From: Aldehydirespirator sp965221185
Lineage (GTDB): Bacteria > Actinomycetota > Acidimicrobiia > Acidimicrobiales > Aldehydirespiratoraceae
Direction of reading: 5' to 3'
DNA: 64,000 nt
Assembly (NCBI GenBank): GCA_965221185.1
Contig: OZ244866.1
Coordinates: 2,356,001-2,420,000 of the forward strand
Shown here: positions 34,140-43,700 of the stretch, one piece after another
Position numbering within the stretch: the stretch's first letter is position 1
Layout of the letters: each line of letters begins with the position of its first letter
Notes under the pieces: model-generated
Databases searched by the model: none
Seen by the model: the letters and a program-made list of their open reading frames with translations, nothing else
What the model was told of the DNA's origin: nothing
Translations under genes and position numbers: made by a program

Positions 34140-35729
34140 TTGAGCGCGGTGGCGGCGCAGGCGAAGCACGGCCGGGCCCCGGGCCGCGAGGGCCCGTCGC
34201 CGCTGAGGTGGGGCCGGCCCTGGGTCCGCGGCGTGCTGGCCGGGGTGCTGCTGGCCGCCTCGCTGCCGCCGTGGGGGTTCTGGCCGCTGGGCTTCATCGG
34301 CATGGCGCTGTGGGTCGAGCTGCTGGCCGATGCCGGCCTCTGGCGCAGGGTCGGGCTGTCCGCGCTGGTCAGCGCCAGCTGGCTGGGGCCGGCCACGGTC
34401 TGGATGGTGGACCTGACCCTCGCCGGCTGGCCCGTGGCGGTGATCAGCTTCGCGGCCATGCACGCCGCTGCCGGCGCGCTGGTGCCGCCCGATCACCGGC
34501 GCCGGACCGCGTTCGGTGCCGCGCTCGTGCTGGCCGAGCTGCTGCGCTGGAGCTGGCCCTTCGGCGGCGTGCCGCTGGCCACGATGGCCATGGCCCAGGT
34601 GTCGAGCCCGCTGGGGTCGGCGGCCCGGATCGGCGGGCCGCTCCTGCTGACCGCGCTGGCCGCGGTGGGAGGCGTGACGCTGGCCGCGGTCCTGTCCCAG
34701 AGCCTGCGACCAGCGGCCGTCGGCGCGGCCGTGCTGGTGGCGGCGGGGCTGGCCGGGGTGGCGGCTCCCGGCTCTGAGCCGATCGCCACCGGCGGCGACG
34801 CCCTAATCACCGTCGCAGCGGTGCAGGGCGGCGGGCCCCAGAACACCAGGGCCGATGTCTGCGAGCAGCGGGCCGTGTTCGAGCGTCACCTGAACACCAC
34901 CACCGAGCAGGTGACCGTCCCGGTGGACCTGGTGGTGTGGCCCGAGGACGTCGTGCACCCCAGCCCGGACTCGGCCATCACGCCGGCGCGCTGCGACCAG
35001 CCGCTGCTCACCGACCGCGAGGCCCGAGACGAGCTGTCAGATCTGGCCCGCGAGCTGGACACCGTGCTCATCGCCGGCTTCTTCGAGCGCAGCGATGACG
35101 GCCGGTCCAACCTCAACTACGCCCTCGCCTTCCACCCCGACGGCACTGAGGGCGACCGCTACGACAAGGTCCAGCGCGTGCCCTTCGGCGAGTACGTGCC
35201 GCTGCGCTCCCGCGTGGAGCGCTTCAGCGACGAGCTGCCGCCCCGGGATCTGCGGGCCGGGCCGTCGGACGAGCCTGCCACCGTCGAGACGCCGCTCGGC
35301 CCGCTGGCTGTGTCCATCTCCTGGGAGATCTTCTTCGATCACCGGGCCCGCAGCGGGGTGGGTGACGGCGACGGCCAGATCGTGCTCAACCCCACCAACG
35401 GGTCCAGCTACTGGCTGACGGTGGTGCAGTCCCAGCAGATCGCCTCCAGCCGCCTGAGGGCCATCGAGACGGACCGCTGGGTGGTCCAGGCCGCTCCCAC
35501 CGGCTTCTCCGCGGTGATCGACCCCGACGGCAACGTGATCGAGCGGACCGGGATCTCCGAGAGCGGGGTCATCCAGACGACCGTGGAGCTGCGCCGCGGC
35601 GATACGCTCGCGGTCCGGCTGGGGGCGTGGCCTGTGGCTGTGGCCGCAGTCCTGACGCTCTCGCTGGCGCTCGGCCGCGGCCGTGTGTTGCACAGATCCA
35701 GAGGCCGAGCGGATAGGCGCAGTCGATGA
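34140..35729 (+). CDS. lnt: Apolipoprotein N-acyltransferase-like protein
   Basis: 529 residues: about six membrane helices in the first 215, a nitrilase-fold domain and a final membrane helix. The Lnt triad is mostly visible: Glu in VVWPEDVVHP and Lys in YDKVQRVPFGEYVPLR. The catalytic-Cys position (usually ICYE) reads ISWE, that is, Ser. The conserved LNPTNGSSY and SRLRAIETDRW follow. It would transfer a fatty acid to the N-terminus of lipoproteins, completing their maturation, if the Ser variant is active. TTG 34140 is the apparent start; GTG 34149 is an alternative. The last ten codons fall inside the downstream repeat. Confidence 0.8.
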   Translation: MSAVAAQAKHGRAPGREGPSPLRWGRPWVRGVLAGVLLAASLPPWGFWPLGFIGMALWVELLADAGLWRRVGLSALVSASWLGPATVWMVDLTLAGWPVAVISFAAMHAAAGALVPPDHRRRTAFGAALVLAELLRWSWPFGGVPLATMAMAQVSSPLGSAARIGGPLLLTALAAVGGVTLAAVLSQSLRPAAVGAAVLVAAGLAGVAAPGSEPIATGGDALITVAAVQGGGPQNTRADVCEQRAVFERHLNTTTEQVTVPVDLVVWPEDVVHPSPDSAITPARCDQPLLTDREARDELSDLARELDTVLIAGFFERSDDGRSNLNYALAFHPDGTEGDRYDKVQRVPFGEYVPLRSRVERFSDELPPRDLRAGPSDEPATVETPLGPLAVSISWEIFFDHRARSGVGDGDGQIVLNPTNGSSYWLTVVQSQQIASSRLRAIETDRWVVQAAPTGFSAVIDPDGNVIERTGISESGVIQTTVELRRGDTLAVRLGAWPVAVAAVLTLSLALGRGRVLHRSRGRADRRSR

Positions 35730-35803
35730 CAAGCTTCCACCAGGGGCTTAGCGAGGCCGTGGCCCGAGCGGCCCGTGAGCGCAGCGAACAAGAGCGGGAG
35801 ACA
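35700..35803 (+). repeat. Intergenic repeat, copy 2
   Basis: About 104 bp, the second copy of 33966-34068; the 51-bp identical core is 35749-35799. It overlaps the last codons of lnt and precedes the glycosyltransferase gene. The rest of 35730-35873 holds no gene. Confidence 0.9.
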
Positions 35804-35873
35804 GTGCGCCGCTCCGCGAGGCGGCGGCACCTGCCCGCGCCGCCGCTAGGGCCCGGGAGAAAGCTCTAGAGCC

Positions 35874-37187
35874 ATGCCCGCCCCCGCGGACCAGCACGCA
35901 CCGCTGCGCGTGGCCATGCTCGCCTACCGGGGAAAGCCCCATGTTGGCGGGCAGGGCGTGTACGTGAGCCGCCTGTCGGCCGCCCTCACCAACCTCGGCC
36001 ACCGAGTCACCGTGCTCGGCGGACCCCCCTACCCCGAACTCGACCCGCGCGTCTCGCTGGTGAAGCTCGGCGGGCTCGACATCTGGTCTCCGCCACATCC
36101 GATGCGCAAGCCCAGGGCCTGGGAACTGAAGGACTGGATCGACCTGGCCGAGCACGTGTCCTTCGTGACAGGCAACTTCAGCGAGCCGATGGCGTTCAGC
36201 CTGCGGGCGTGGCGGCATCTGCGCCGGCGCCGGGGCGAGTTCGACGTGGTCCACGACAACCAGACCCTGGGGTGGGGGATCCTGGCCATGCTGCGCCAGG
36301 GCTGGCCGCTGCTGGAGACCATCCACCATCCGATCACCGTGGACCGCCGCCTCGAGCTGGCCCACGCCCGCACCCTCGCAGAGCAGTTGGGCAAGCGCCG
36401 CTGGTATGCGTTCACCAAGATGCAGACCCAGGTGGCCAAGCGGCTGCCCCGGGTGCTGACCGTGTCGGAGTCGTCCAAGCGCGACATCTCCAACGACCAC
36501 TGCGTGCCGCCGGAGCGGATCCACGTGGTGCCCGTGGGCGTGGACCCGGAGCTGTTCGCGCCCAGGCCCGAAGTGGCCCGGGTGCCGGGCCGGCTGATAA
36601 CCACGGCCAGCGCCGACGTCACCATGAAGGGTCTCAGCTTCCTGCTGGAGGCGGCGGCCAAGTTGCGCACCGAGCGGCATGTGGAGCTGACCATCATCGG
36701 GAGGGCCAAGTCCGACTCCGCGGCCAGCCGGGCCATCTCGGAGCTGGGCCTCGCCGACGCGATCACGTTCGTCTCGGGAGTCTCCGACGACCGCATCGTG
36801 GAGCTCTACGCCGAGGCGGAGCTGGCTGTGGTGCCCTCGCTGTACGAGGGCTTCTCGCTGCCGGCCATAGAGGCCATGGCGTGCGGGGTGCCGCTGGTGG
36901 CCACCACCGGCGGGGCGCTGCCCGAGGTGGCCGGCACCCACGGCGAGACCTGCTTCTCGACCGAGCCCGGCGACGCCGAGGCGCTGGCCGCGGTGCTGCG
37001 GGACGCGCTGGACGATCCCGAGGCCCGGGCGCGGGTGGGCGACGCCGGGCGCCGGCGGGTCATCAACCAGTGGTCCTGGCGCCACACCGCGGAACGGACC
37101 GTCGAGCAGTACCGCTCCGTGATGGAGGATGCGGCGAGATCCGCCGCGGCGGGCAGCGCGGCCGGGGCTAGGGCGGCGGGACGCTGA
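35874..37187 (+). CDS. Glycosyltransferase family 4 protein
   Basis: A 437-residue GT-B glycosyltransferase. The N-terminal acceptor domain starts VAMLAYRGKPHVGGQGVYV with the GG(Q)G loop. The C-terminal donor domain contains VVPVGVDPELF and the nucleotide-sugar motif SLYEGFSLPAIEAMACGVPLV (E-x7-E), then the TTGGALPEVAG loop. It transfers a sugar from a nucleotide- or lipid-linked donor to an unknown acceptor in the cytoplasm. Its stop shares bases with the methyltransferase start (TGATG), and the next three genes form one unit. Confidence 0.9.
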   Translation: MPAPADQHAPLRVAMLAYRGKPHVGGQGVYVSRLSAALTNLGHRVTVLGGPPYPELDPRVSLVKLGGLDIWSPPHPMRKPRAWELKDWIDLAEHVSFVTGNFSEPMAFSLRAWRHLRRRRGEFDVVHDNQTLGWGILAMLRQGWPLLETIHHPITVDRRLELAHARTLAEQLGKRRWYAFTKMQTQVAKRLPRVLTVSESSKRDISNDHCVPPERIHVVPVGVDPELFAPRPEVARVPGRLITTASADVTMKGLSFLLEAAAKLRTERHVELTIIGRAKSDSAASRAISELGLADAITFVSGVSDDRIVELYAEAELAVVPSLYEGFSLPAIEAMACGVPLVATTGGALPEVAGTHGETCFSTEPGDAEALAAVLRDALDDPEARARVGDAGRRRVINQWSWRHTAERTVEQYRSVMEDAARSAAAGSAAGARAAGR

Positions 37188-37966
37188 TGCTCACCGTCAA
37201 CTACGACCGACTCGACGTGCACGCCGGTGAGCGGCTGCTGGACCTGGGCTGCGGCTTCGGCCGCCACTCCTACGAGGCGCTCAAGCGGGGCGCTGAGGTC
37301 GTGGCCTGCGACCTGGCCCGCCCGGAGGTCGAGCAGGTTCGCAACCTGGCCCGGCTGCTCGTGGCCGAGGGCGAGTTGAACGAGTCGGTGATGGCCGCGC
37401 CGGTTCAGGGCGACGCGATCGGGCTGCCCTTCGACGATGACTCCTTCGACAAGGTGATCGCGTCGGAAGTCCTCGAGCACATCGACGACGACAAGTCAGC
37501 CTTCGCCGAGCTGGCCCGGGTCCTGCGCCCCGGAGGCCGGCTGGCCGTGACCATCCCGTCGTGGCTGCCCGAGACCGTGTGCTGGAAGCTGTCGAGCGAC
37601 TATCACGCACCGGCGGTGCCGGGGGGCCACGTGCGCATCTACCGCCGGCGAGACGTGAGTCGCAAGCTCGCGGCCGCGGGCCTGCGGCCGGGCCGCTGGC
37701 ACCGGGCCCACGCCCTGCACACGCCGTACTGGTGGCTGCGGTGCACGGTTGGCCCCAACCGCGACGTCAGCGAGAACCGGCTGGTAAGCGCCTACAACCG
37801 GGTGCTCGAATGGGACATCGTCAAGCAACCGTTCGTCACCTCGGCCGCGGAGAGACTGCTCAACCCGCTGCTGGGCAAGAGCCTCGTCGTGTACGCGGAC
37901 AAGCCAGTTCGGGTGTCGGGCTCGGCGCAAGCCCTCAGCAGTGAGGACATGGCTCATGCCGCCTGA
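37187..37966 (+). CDS. Class I SAM-dependent methyltransferase (UbiE/Methyltransf_11 type)
   Basis: 259 residues. SAM motif I is LLDLGCGFGRHS (about residues 17-28); motif II/III includes VVACDLARPEV, and the post-motif reads FDKVIASEVLEHIDDDKSAF, followed by RVLRPGGRLAVTIPSW. The acceptor is unknown; the overlap with the glycosyltransferase and the next gene suggests joint modification of a glycan or glycolipid. It contains no membrane helix. Confidence 0.88.
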   Translation: MLTVNYDRLDVHAGERLLDLGCGFGRHSYEALKRGAEVVACDLARPEVEQVRNLARLLVAEGELNESVMAAPVQGDAIGLPFDDDSFDKVIASEVLEHIDDDKSAFAELARVLRPGGRLAVTIPSWLPETVCWKLSSDYHAPAVPGGHVRIYRRRDVSRKLAAAGLRPGRWHRAHALHTPYWWLRCTVGPNRDVSENRLVSAYNRVLEWDIVKQPFVTSAAERLLNPLLGKSLVVYADKPVRVSGSAQALSSEDMAHAA

Positions 37967-39107
37967 ACCGCTCAGGCCCATGCGCACTCGCTCGGCCAAC
38001 GGGAAGGCGGCCGCGCCGACGGAGCCGCTCCGAGCGGCGCCGAAGACTCCGGAGGTCGCAGGGCTGCTGTCCCGATCCGACGCACACCTGACTGCCGACA
38101 CCATCGCCGTCTGCCAACTGCCCAGCGGCATGATCCCGCGTTTCGACGGAGGCGTGGCCGACCCATGGAACCACGTGGAGGCGGCCATGGCCCTGGCGGT
38201 GGCCGGACGCCGGGCGGAGGCCGAGGCCGCCTACGAGTGGCTGGCCCGAATCCAGCGACCCGACGGCTCGTGGCACCAGTACTACACCGCGGACGGGGTC
38301 GACCAGGACAAGCTCGACGCCAACACCGTCGCCTACGTCGCCACCGGCGTGTGGCATCACTGGCTGCGCTTCGGCGACGCCGGGTTCCTGGCCGAGATGT
38401 GGCCGGTGGTGCAGCGCGCCCTCGACTTCGTGCTCGCCTTGCAGACGCCCCGGGGCGAGATCTTGTGGGCCCGACACGCCGACGGCACCCCGTGGCCGTT
38501 CGCGCTGCTCACCGGATCGTCGTCGATCAGCCACAGCCTGCGGTGCGGCCTGGCCGCTGCCCATCAGGTGGGCGAGGAGCGGCCCAGCTGGGAGCTGGCC
38601 CTGGCCCGGCTGGTGCACACCATCCGCAATTTCGGCCATCAGGCGTTCGCGCCCAAGGATCGCTGGGCCATGGACTGGTACTACCCGGTGCTGGCTGGGG
38701 TGCTGCGCGGGGCCGAGGCCCGGGACCGTCTGGCGTCGCGGCGCGAGGTGTTCGTCCACGAGGGCGAGGGCGTGCGCTGCGTCGGCAACCAGGACTGGGT
38801 GACAACCGCCGAGACCTGCGAATGCGCCTTGGCCCATCTCGCGGCGGGCGACGGAGCCGCGGCCCTGGCGCTGTTCGAGTGGGCCCAGCGGCTGCGCGAG
38901 CCCGATGGCAGCTACCTGACCGGCCGGGCCTTTCCGGGCAACGTGAGCTATCCCGACCGGGAGCGCACCACCTACTCCGCGGCCGCGGTGCTGCTGGCCG
39001 CCGACGCGCTGGCCGGCGACAGCGAGACCTCGGGCCTGTTCACCGGCTGCGGCTCGCTGCCCGCCCCGCTCGATCTCGACCCGGTGGAGGAACCCGCCCG
39101 CGACTAG
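37956..39107 (+). CDS. Alpha/alpha-barrel protein (prenyltransferase/glucoamylase-like)
   Basis: About 383 residues of helical-barrel repeats with aromatic and acidic motifs (RFDGGVADPWNHVEAAMAL, RPDGSWHQYY, VGNQDWVTTAETCECALA). Actinobacterial relatives are usually labelled prenyltransferase, but motifs such as PDGSW/DxxWNH are also those of (alpha/alpha)6 glycoside hydrolases, and a sugar-related role fits the neighbouring GT4. It overlaps the methyltransferase stop. ATG 37956 is the first good start; ATG 37980 is possible. Function not settled. Confidence 0.65.
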   Translation: MPPEPLRPMRTRSANGKAAAPTEPLRAAPKTPEVAGLLSRSDAHLTADTIAVCQLPSGMIPRFDGGVADPWNHVEAAMALAVAGRRAEAEAAYEWLARIQRPDGSWHQYYTADGVDQDKLDANTVAYVATGVWHHWLRFGDAGFLAEMWPVVQRALDFVLALQTPRGEILWARHADGTPWPFALLTGSSSISHSLRCGLAAAHQVGEERPSWELALARLVHTIRNFGHQAFAPKDRWAMDWYYPVLAGVLRGAEARDRLASRREVFVHEGEGVRCVGNQDWVTTAETCECALAHLAAGDGAAALALFEWAQRLREPDGSYLTGRAFPGNVSYPDRERTTYSAAAVLLAADALAGDSETSGLFTGCGSLPAPLDLDPVEEPARD

Positions 39108-39248
39108 CGGCCGGTCAGCTGCGGTCCCCGGAGGCGCCGTAGTCGCCGAGGGGCTTGTCGCGCTCGGCGATCACTTGAGCCTTCGCTGGTGGGCACTGGC
39201 CTAGAGTCGGGCATCGACGGGCAGGGCTCGATCAGGAGGCAGGCAGCC

Positions 39249-40715
39249 ATGTGGCATGAGGAGCGGCTGCTTATCGACGGTGAGCTGGTGGAGGCCGCTG
39301 GCGGGGCTGTGTTCCCGACGATCAACCCGGCCACCGAGGAGGTGCTGGGGGTGGCTGCCGACGCCGGGCCCGACGCCGCTGAGGCTGCGGTGGCTGCCGC
39401 CCGCCGGGCCTTCGACACCACCGGCTGGTCCCGCGACCACGCCTATAGATCGCACTGCCTGCGCCAGTTGCACGAGGCGCTGGTCGGCTGCGTCGAGGAG
39501 ATGCGGGCCATGACCGTGGCCGAGGCGGGCGCGCCGATCATGCTCACCCGGGGCGGTCCCCAGCTGGAAGCTCCGGTGGAGATGGTGCGCTGGCACGCGG
39601 AGTTGCTCGACTCCTACCAGTGGAGCGAGGACTTGGGCGTGGCCGACTCGGTGTACGGCTCGCACCGGCGCTGGATCGAGCGGGAGGCGGCCGGCGTGGT
39701 GGGGGCTATCACCCCTTACAACTTCCCCACCCAGATCAACCTGGCCAAGCTGGCGCCCGCGCTGGCCGCGGGATGCACGGTGGTGCTCAAAGGGGCGCCC
39801 GACACGCCGTGGTCGGCGCTGGCCCTGGGGCGCCTGATCGCCGAGCGCACCGACATCCCTGCGGGGGTGGTGAACGTCCTGTCGGCGTCGGGCGCGGCCG
39901 TGGGCGAGGCGCTGACCACCCATCCGGGAGTGGACATGATCAGCTTCACCGGGTCCACGGCGGTGGGGCGGCGGGTGATGGCCGCGGCGTCGGCCACCGT
40001 CAAGAGGGTGTTCCTTGAGCTGGGCGGTAAGAGCGCCTACGTGGTGCTCGACGACGCCGATGTGGCGACGGTGGGGCTGATGGCCGCGGCCATGGTCTGC
40101 ACCCACGCCGGCCAGGGCTGCGCCATCACCACCCGCCTGCTGGTGCCGGCGGCCATGCACGACGCGGTGGTGGACGCGGTGGGAGCGACCCTCGACGGCA
40201 TGCCCTACGGCGACCCGAACGACGAGTCGCACTTGATGGGGCCGCTGATAAGCGACCGGCAGCGAGCCAAGGTGGAGGGCCTGGTGGCGACCGCGCGGTC
40301 CGAGGGCGCGGTGGTGGTGAGGGGCGGGCGCCGGCCCGAGCACCTTCGGAGGGGCTATTTCTACGAGCCGACGGTGCTGGTCGGCGTGGGCGAGGACGAC
40401 ACCATCGCCCAGCAGGAGGTCTTCGGCCCGGTGCTGTCGGTGATCGCCTACGACGGCGGCGACGACGAGGCGGTGCGCATCGCCAACAACTCGGTGTTCG
40501 GCCTGTCGGGCGCGGTGGCCAGCGCTGACGGTGAGCGGGCCCGGTCAGTGGCCCGGCGCATCCGCACCGGAACGGTGAGCGTGAACGGCGGCGTGTACTA
40601 CGGCCCCGACGCCCCCTTCGGCGGCTACAAGCAGTCGGGCATCGGCCGGGAGATGGGCCTGGCCGGGTTCGAGGAGTTCCTGGAGCTCAAGACCCTGGCC
40701 GAGCCCGCCGGCTGA
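39249..40715 (+). CDS. Aldehyde dehydrogenase family protein
   Basis: A 488-residue NAD(P)+-dependent aldehyde dehydrogenase. The cofactor region reads ITPYNFPTQINLAKLAPALA and FTGSTAVGRRV; the general base Glu is in FLELGGKSA, and the catalytic Cys in CTHAGQGCAITTRLLV. EVFGPVLSVIAYD and the C-terminal FGGYKQSGIGREMG complete the family pattern. AGGAGG lies upstream of ATG 39249, and the in-frame extension to 39189 is not needed. It is monocistronic, with 141 bp of upstream sequence that shows no other feature. Substrate unknown. Confidence 0.92.
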   Translation: MWHEERLLIDGELVEAAGGAVFPTINPATEEVLGVAADAGPDAAEAAVAAARRAFDTTGWSRDHAYRSHCLRQLHEALVGCVEEMRAMTVAEAGAPIMLTRGGPQLEAPVEMVRWHAELLDSYQWSEDLGVADSVYGSHRRWIEREAAGVVGAITPYNFPTQINLAKLAPALAAGCTVVLKGAPDTPWSALALGRLIAERTDIPAGVVNVLSASGAAVGEALTTHPGVDMISFTGSTAVGRRVMAAASATVKRVFLELGGKSAYVVLDDADVATVGLMAAAMVCTHAGQGCAITTRLLVPAAMHDAVVDAVGATLDGMPYGDPNDESHLMGPLISDRQRAKVEGLVATARSEGAVVVRGGRRPEHLRRGYFYEPTVLVGVGEDDTIAQQEVFGPVLSVIAYDGGDDEAVRIANNSVFGLSGAVASADGERARSVARRIRTGTVSVNGGVYYGPDAPFGGYKQSGIGREMGLAGFEEFLELKTLAEPAG

Positions 40716-40719
40716 CCAA

Positions 40720-40765
40720 CGTGTCTCACGAGTCTGCAACGCTGGCGGCGTGCCAGTGAGAAACG
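40720..40765. promoter_or_regulatory. Inverted repeat with 26-nt loop before DUF2339 gene
   Basis: Arms 40720-40729 and 40756-40765 (TCTCAC/GTGAGA core) pair over 10 bp with one mismatch around a 26-nt loop. The structure begins 4 bp after the aldehyde dehydrogenase stop. An additional TCTGCAA/TTGCAGA pair reaches the start codon region of the next gene. Confidence 0.45.
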
Positions 40766-40777
40766 ACGGTCGCTAAC

Positions 40778-43700
40778 TTGCAGAACACGTTCGTGACCGT
40801 GCTGGCAACCGTGATGGGGGCTCTGCTCGGAGCGGCGCTCGGCGGGCTGCCCGGATTCTTCATCGGTGGATTGCTCGGCTTCGTGGTCACCCGGGAGATG
40901 TCCCTGCGGGACCAGCGGCAGAGCCTCAAGGACGCCGAGGCGCGGCTGGCCCAGCTGCGGGCCTGGGCCACAGAGATGAAGGCCTGGTCCGAGCAGGCCT
41001 ACGCCCGGATGTCGAGCCTCGAGGACTCCGAAGAGTCCATGGATCCCCAGCCCGGCACCGACACCACCCCAGACACCGACACCATCCCAGACACCGACAC
41101 CCAGCAGGGAGTGCCTGCCCGGCCGGAACCGGTTCCCAGGCCAGTCGCCTCCGAACCGCAGGCGGCAGCGCGCGTCGACATCCCCGCCCCCGAGACGCCC
41201 GCTCCCCCCGATCCCGCGACCCGGGCACCCCACCCGGCCGAACCCACACCAGCCCAACCCACACCCACCGAAGCAACACCAGCCCAACCCACCCCAGCCG
41301 AACCCGCACCAGCTCGCGCCGAGGCGACCTGGGCTTCGGAACCGGTTTCGCCCACCGCCGCAGCCGGGTCATGGTCCGACGACGTCGATGCCGGCGAGCC
41401 CGCTCGCGGCGCGCCGCCGCGGCAGCCGCTCGCTCCCATCGCCCGGCTCGTCGGCGCAGCCAAGGAATGGATCACCACCGGCAACGCTCCGGTCAAGGTG
41501 GGGGTGCTGGTGTCGCTGATCGGGGTGGGGTTGCTGCTGCGAGAGGCCAGCCGGCGAGGCGTCGTCAACATCACGCTCGAGATGCGCCTCATCGCGGTGG
41601 CGCTGTTCGGGCTGGCGCTGCTGGCCATCGGCTGGCGGCTGCGGCGCAAGAACCCGGTCTACGGGGTCAGCCTCCAGGGCGGCGGTGTGGCCGTGCTGTA
41701 TCTCACGACCTACGCCTCCTTCGGGGTCTACGACGTGCTCCCAGTCGCTCCCGCGGCGGTGGCGGTGATCGCGGTGACGGTAGGCGCCGGACTCCTGTCC
41801 GTCACCCAGGACAGCCCACCCCTGGCGGTGCTCGGCATCATCGGCGGGTTCCTGGCCCCGGTGCTCACCTACACGAGCCCCCACGACCACGTTTGGGTGT
41901 TCGGCTTCTACGCCGTGCTGAGCGCGACCATCGTGGCCGTCGCCTGGTACAAGACCTGGCCCCTGCTGAACCTGCTGGGCCTCGGCTTCACGTTCGGGAT
42001 CGCGGCCTTCTGGCTGTGGCGTCGCTTCGACGAGGACAAGTGGGCCGACGTGCAGCCACTCATCGGGGTGCTGATCCTGCTGTACCTGGCCATACCGGTG
42101 TTGTTCGCCATCCGGGAGGCGCCCGATCTGAGGCGGCCGTCGACCGCGCCGCTGGTGTTCGGCACCCCCTTGTTGGGATTCGGCCTCCAGTACCTGGCCG
42201 TCGGCCACACCGACCACGGCATGGCGATCAGCGCGGCTGCCCTGGCGCTGGTGCATGGCGTGCTGGCGGCCGTCGCCCACAGGCTCGGCCGCGAGTGCCG
42301 CTCGCTGGCGGAGGCCAACGTCGGGCTCGGGATCACCTTCGCCGTGATCGCGGTGCCCTTGGCCTTCGACGCCCATCTGACGGCTGTCGTGTGGGCGGCC
42401 CAGGGCGGTCTGCTGGTGTGGATCGGCTGCCGGCGCATCCGGGTGCCGGCTGTGGTCGCGGGCGGTTTCCTGCAAGTGGTGGCCGCGGCGGTCTTTCTCC
42501 GGCACCTGCTGGAGTCCCTCCCCTACCCGCAGGATGCGCTGCCGGTCGCCAACGAGTTCTTCCTCGGCTCGGCAGTGCTGGCCGGAACCGGCCTGATGAC
42601 GGGTCGGATGGTCCACGGTCTGCGCGGCCGGGTTCGGGTGGACGCAGCTGTTCCGTGGATTGCGCTGGTGTGGGGCTCCAGTTGGTGGATCGCCAGCGGA
42701 CTCGCCGAGATCGGCTACCAGCTGACGGCGCATCGGCTGTCAGTGTCGCTGTGCTTCGTCGTGCTGTCCTTCGGTGCGGCTTCGCTGTTGGCCGACCGCG
42801 TCCGATGGCCCCACCTTCACGCCCTGGGGGTGGCCATCGGTCCGACGCTGTGGCTGGCCGCCCCGGTCTCGCTCATCAGCCAGGAGCTGCATCCGCTCGA
42901 CCGCTTCGGCTGGGCGGCCTGGCCCGTGTCGTTCGCCGTGTTCTACTGGTTCCTGCGGTCCGCCGAGCGCCGGTTCCTGCGGGCGGGGAAGGACCGGTTC
43001 CGGCTGCTGGCGGGGGTACTTCATGCCGGGGCTTACTGGCTGCTGGCCGTGCTGGCAGTCTCGGAGGTGTACTGGCAGATCGACAGGACGGCCGAGGACG
43101 TCTGGCTCATCGTGGCGCCGGCCGCGGCGGGAGCCGCACTCGCGGCCGCTGCGCTGCTGGGTGGCCGGTGGCTGCGATGGCCGCTGCTGGCCCACCGGAG
43201 CGTCTATTTGTCGGCCTGCGCCGGCCCAACGCTGCTGCTGGCCGGGGCGGCGGTGGCCGTGTCGTGCCTGGTGTCGGCGGCGGACCCGTCGCCTCTGCCC
43301 TATCTGCCTCTGCTGAACCCGCTGATCGTGCTGCTCGCCGCGCTGGCGTGGCTCGGGTCCCGGTGGGTGACGGCGGTGCGCCCGGAGTGGGAGGAGCCGA
43401 CGACGGGCGAGGGACCGCCGGTGCGGGCTCTGGCAATCGCCGCTGGCGGCGTCGCGGTGGCGACTATGGAATTGGCCCGCACCATCCACCATTGGTGGGA
43501 CGTGCCGTGGGACCCCGCGGCGCTGGTCGACTCGACGGCCTTCGGTGCGTCGCTGTCGATCCTGTGGACGCTGATCGCAGTGGCCGCGATGGTCGTGGGT
43601 GCCCGATCGGGGCGCCGGGCCGTTTGGGTGTGGGGCGGGTGGTGGATGGCCGTGGTCCTCGTGAAGCTGTTGGCCGTCGATCTCAACAACCTGACCGCGC

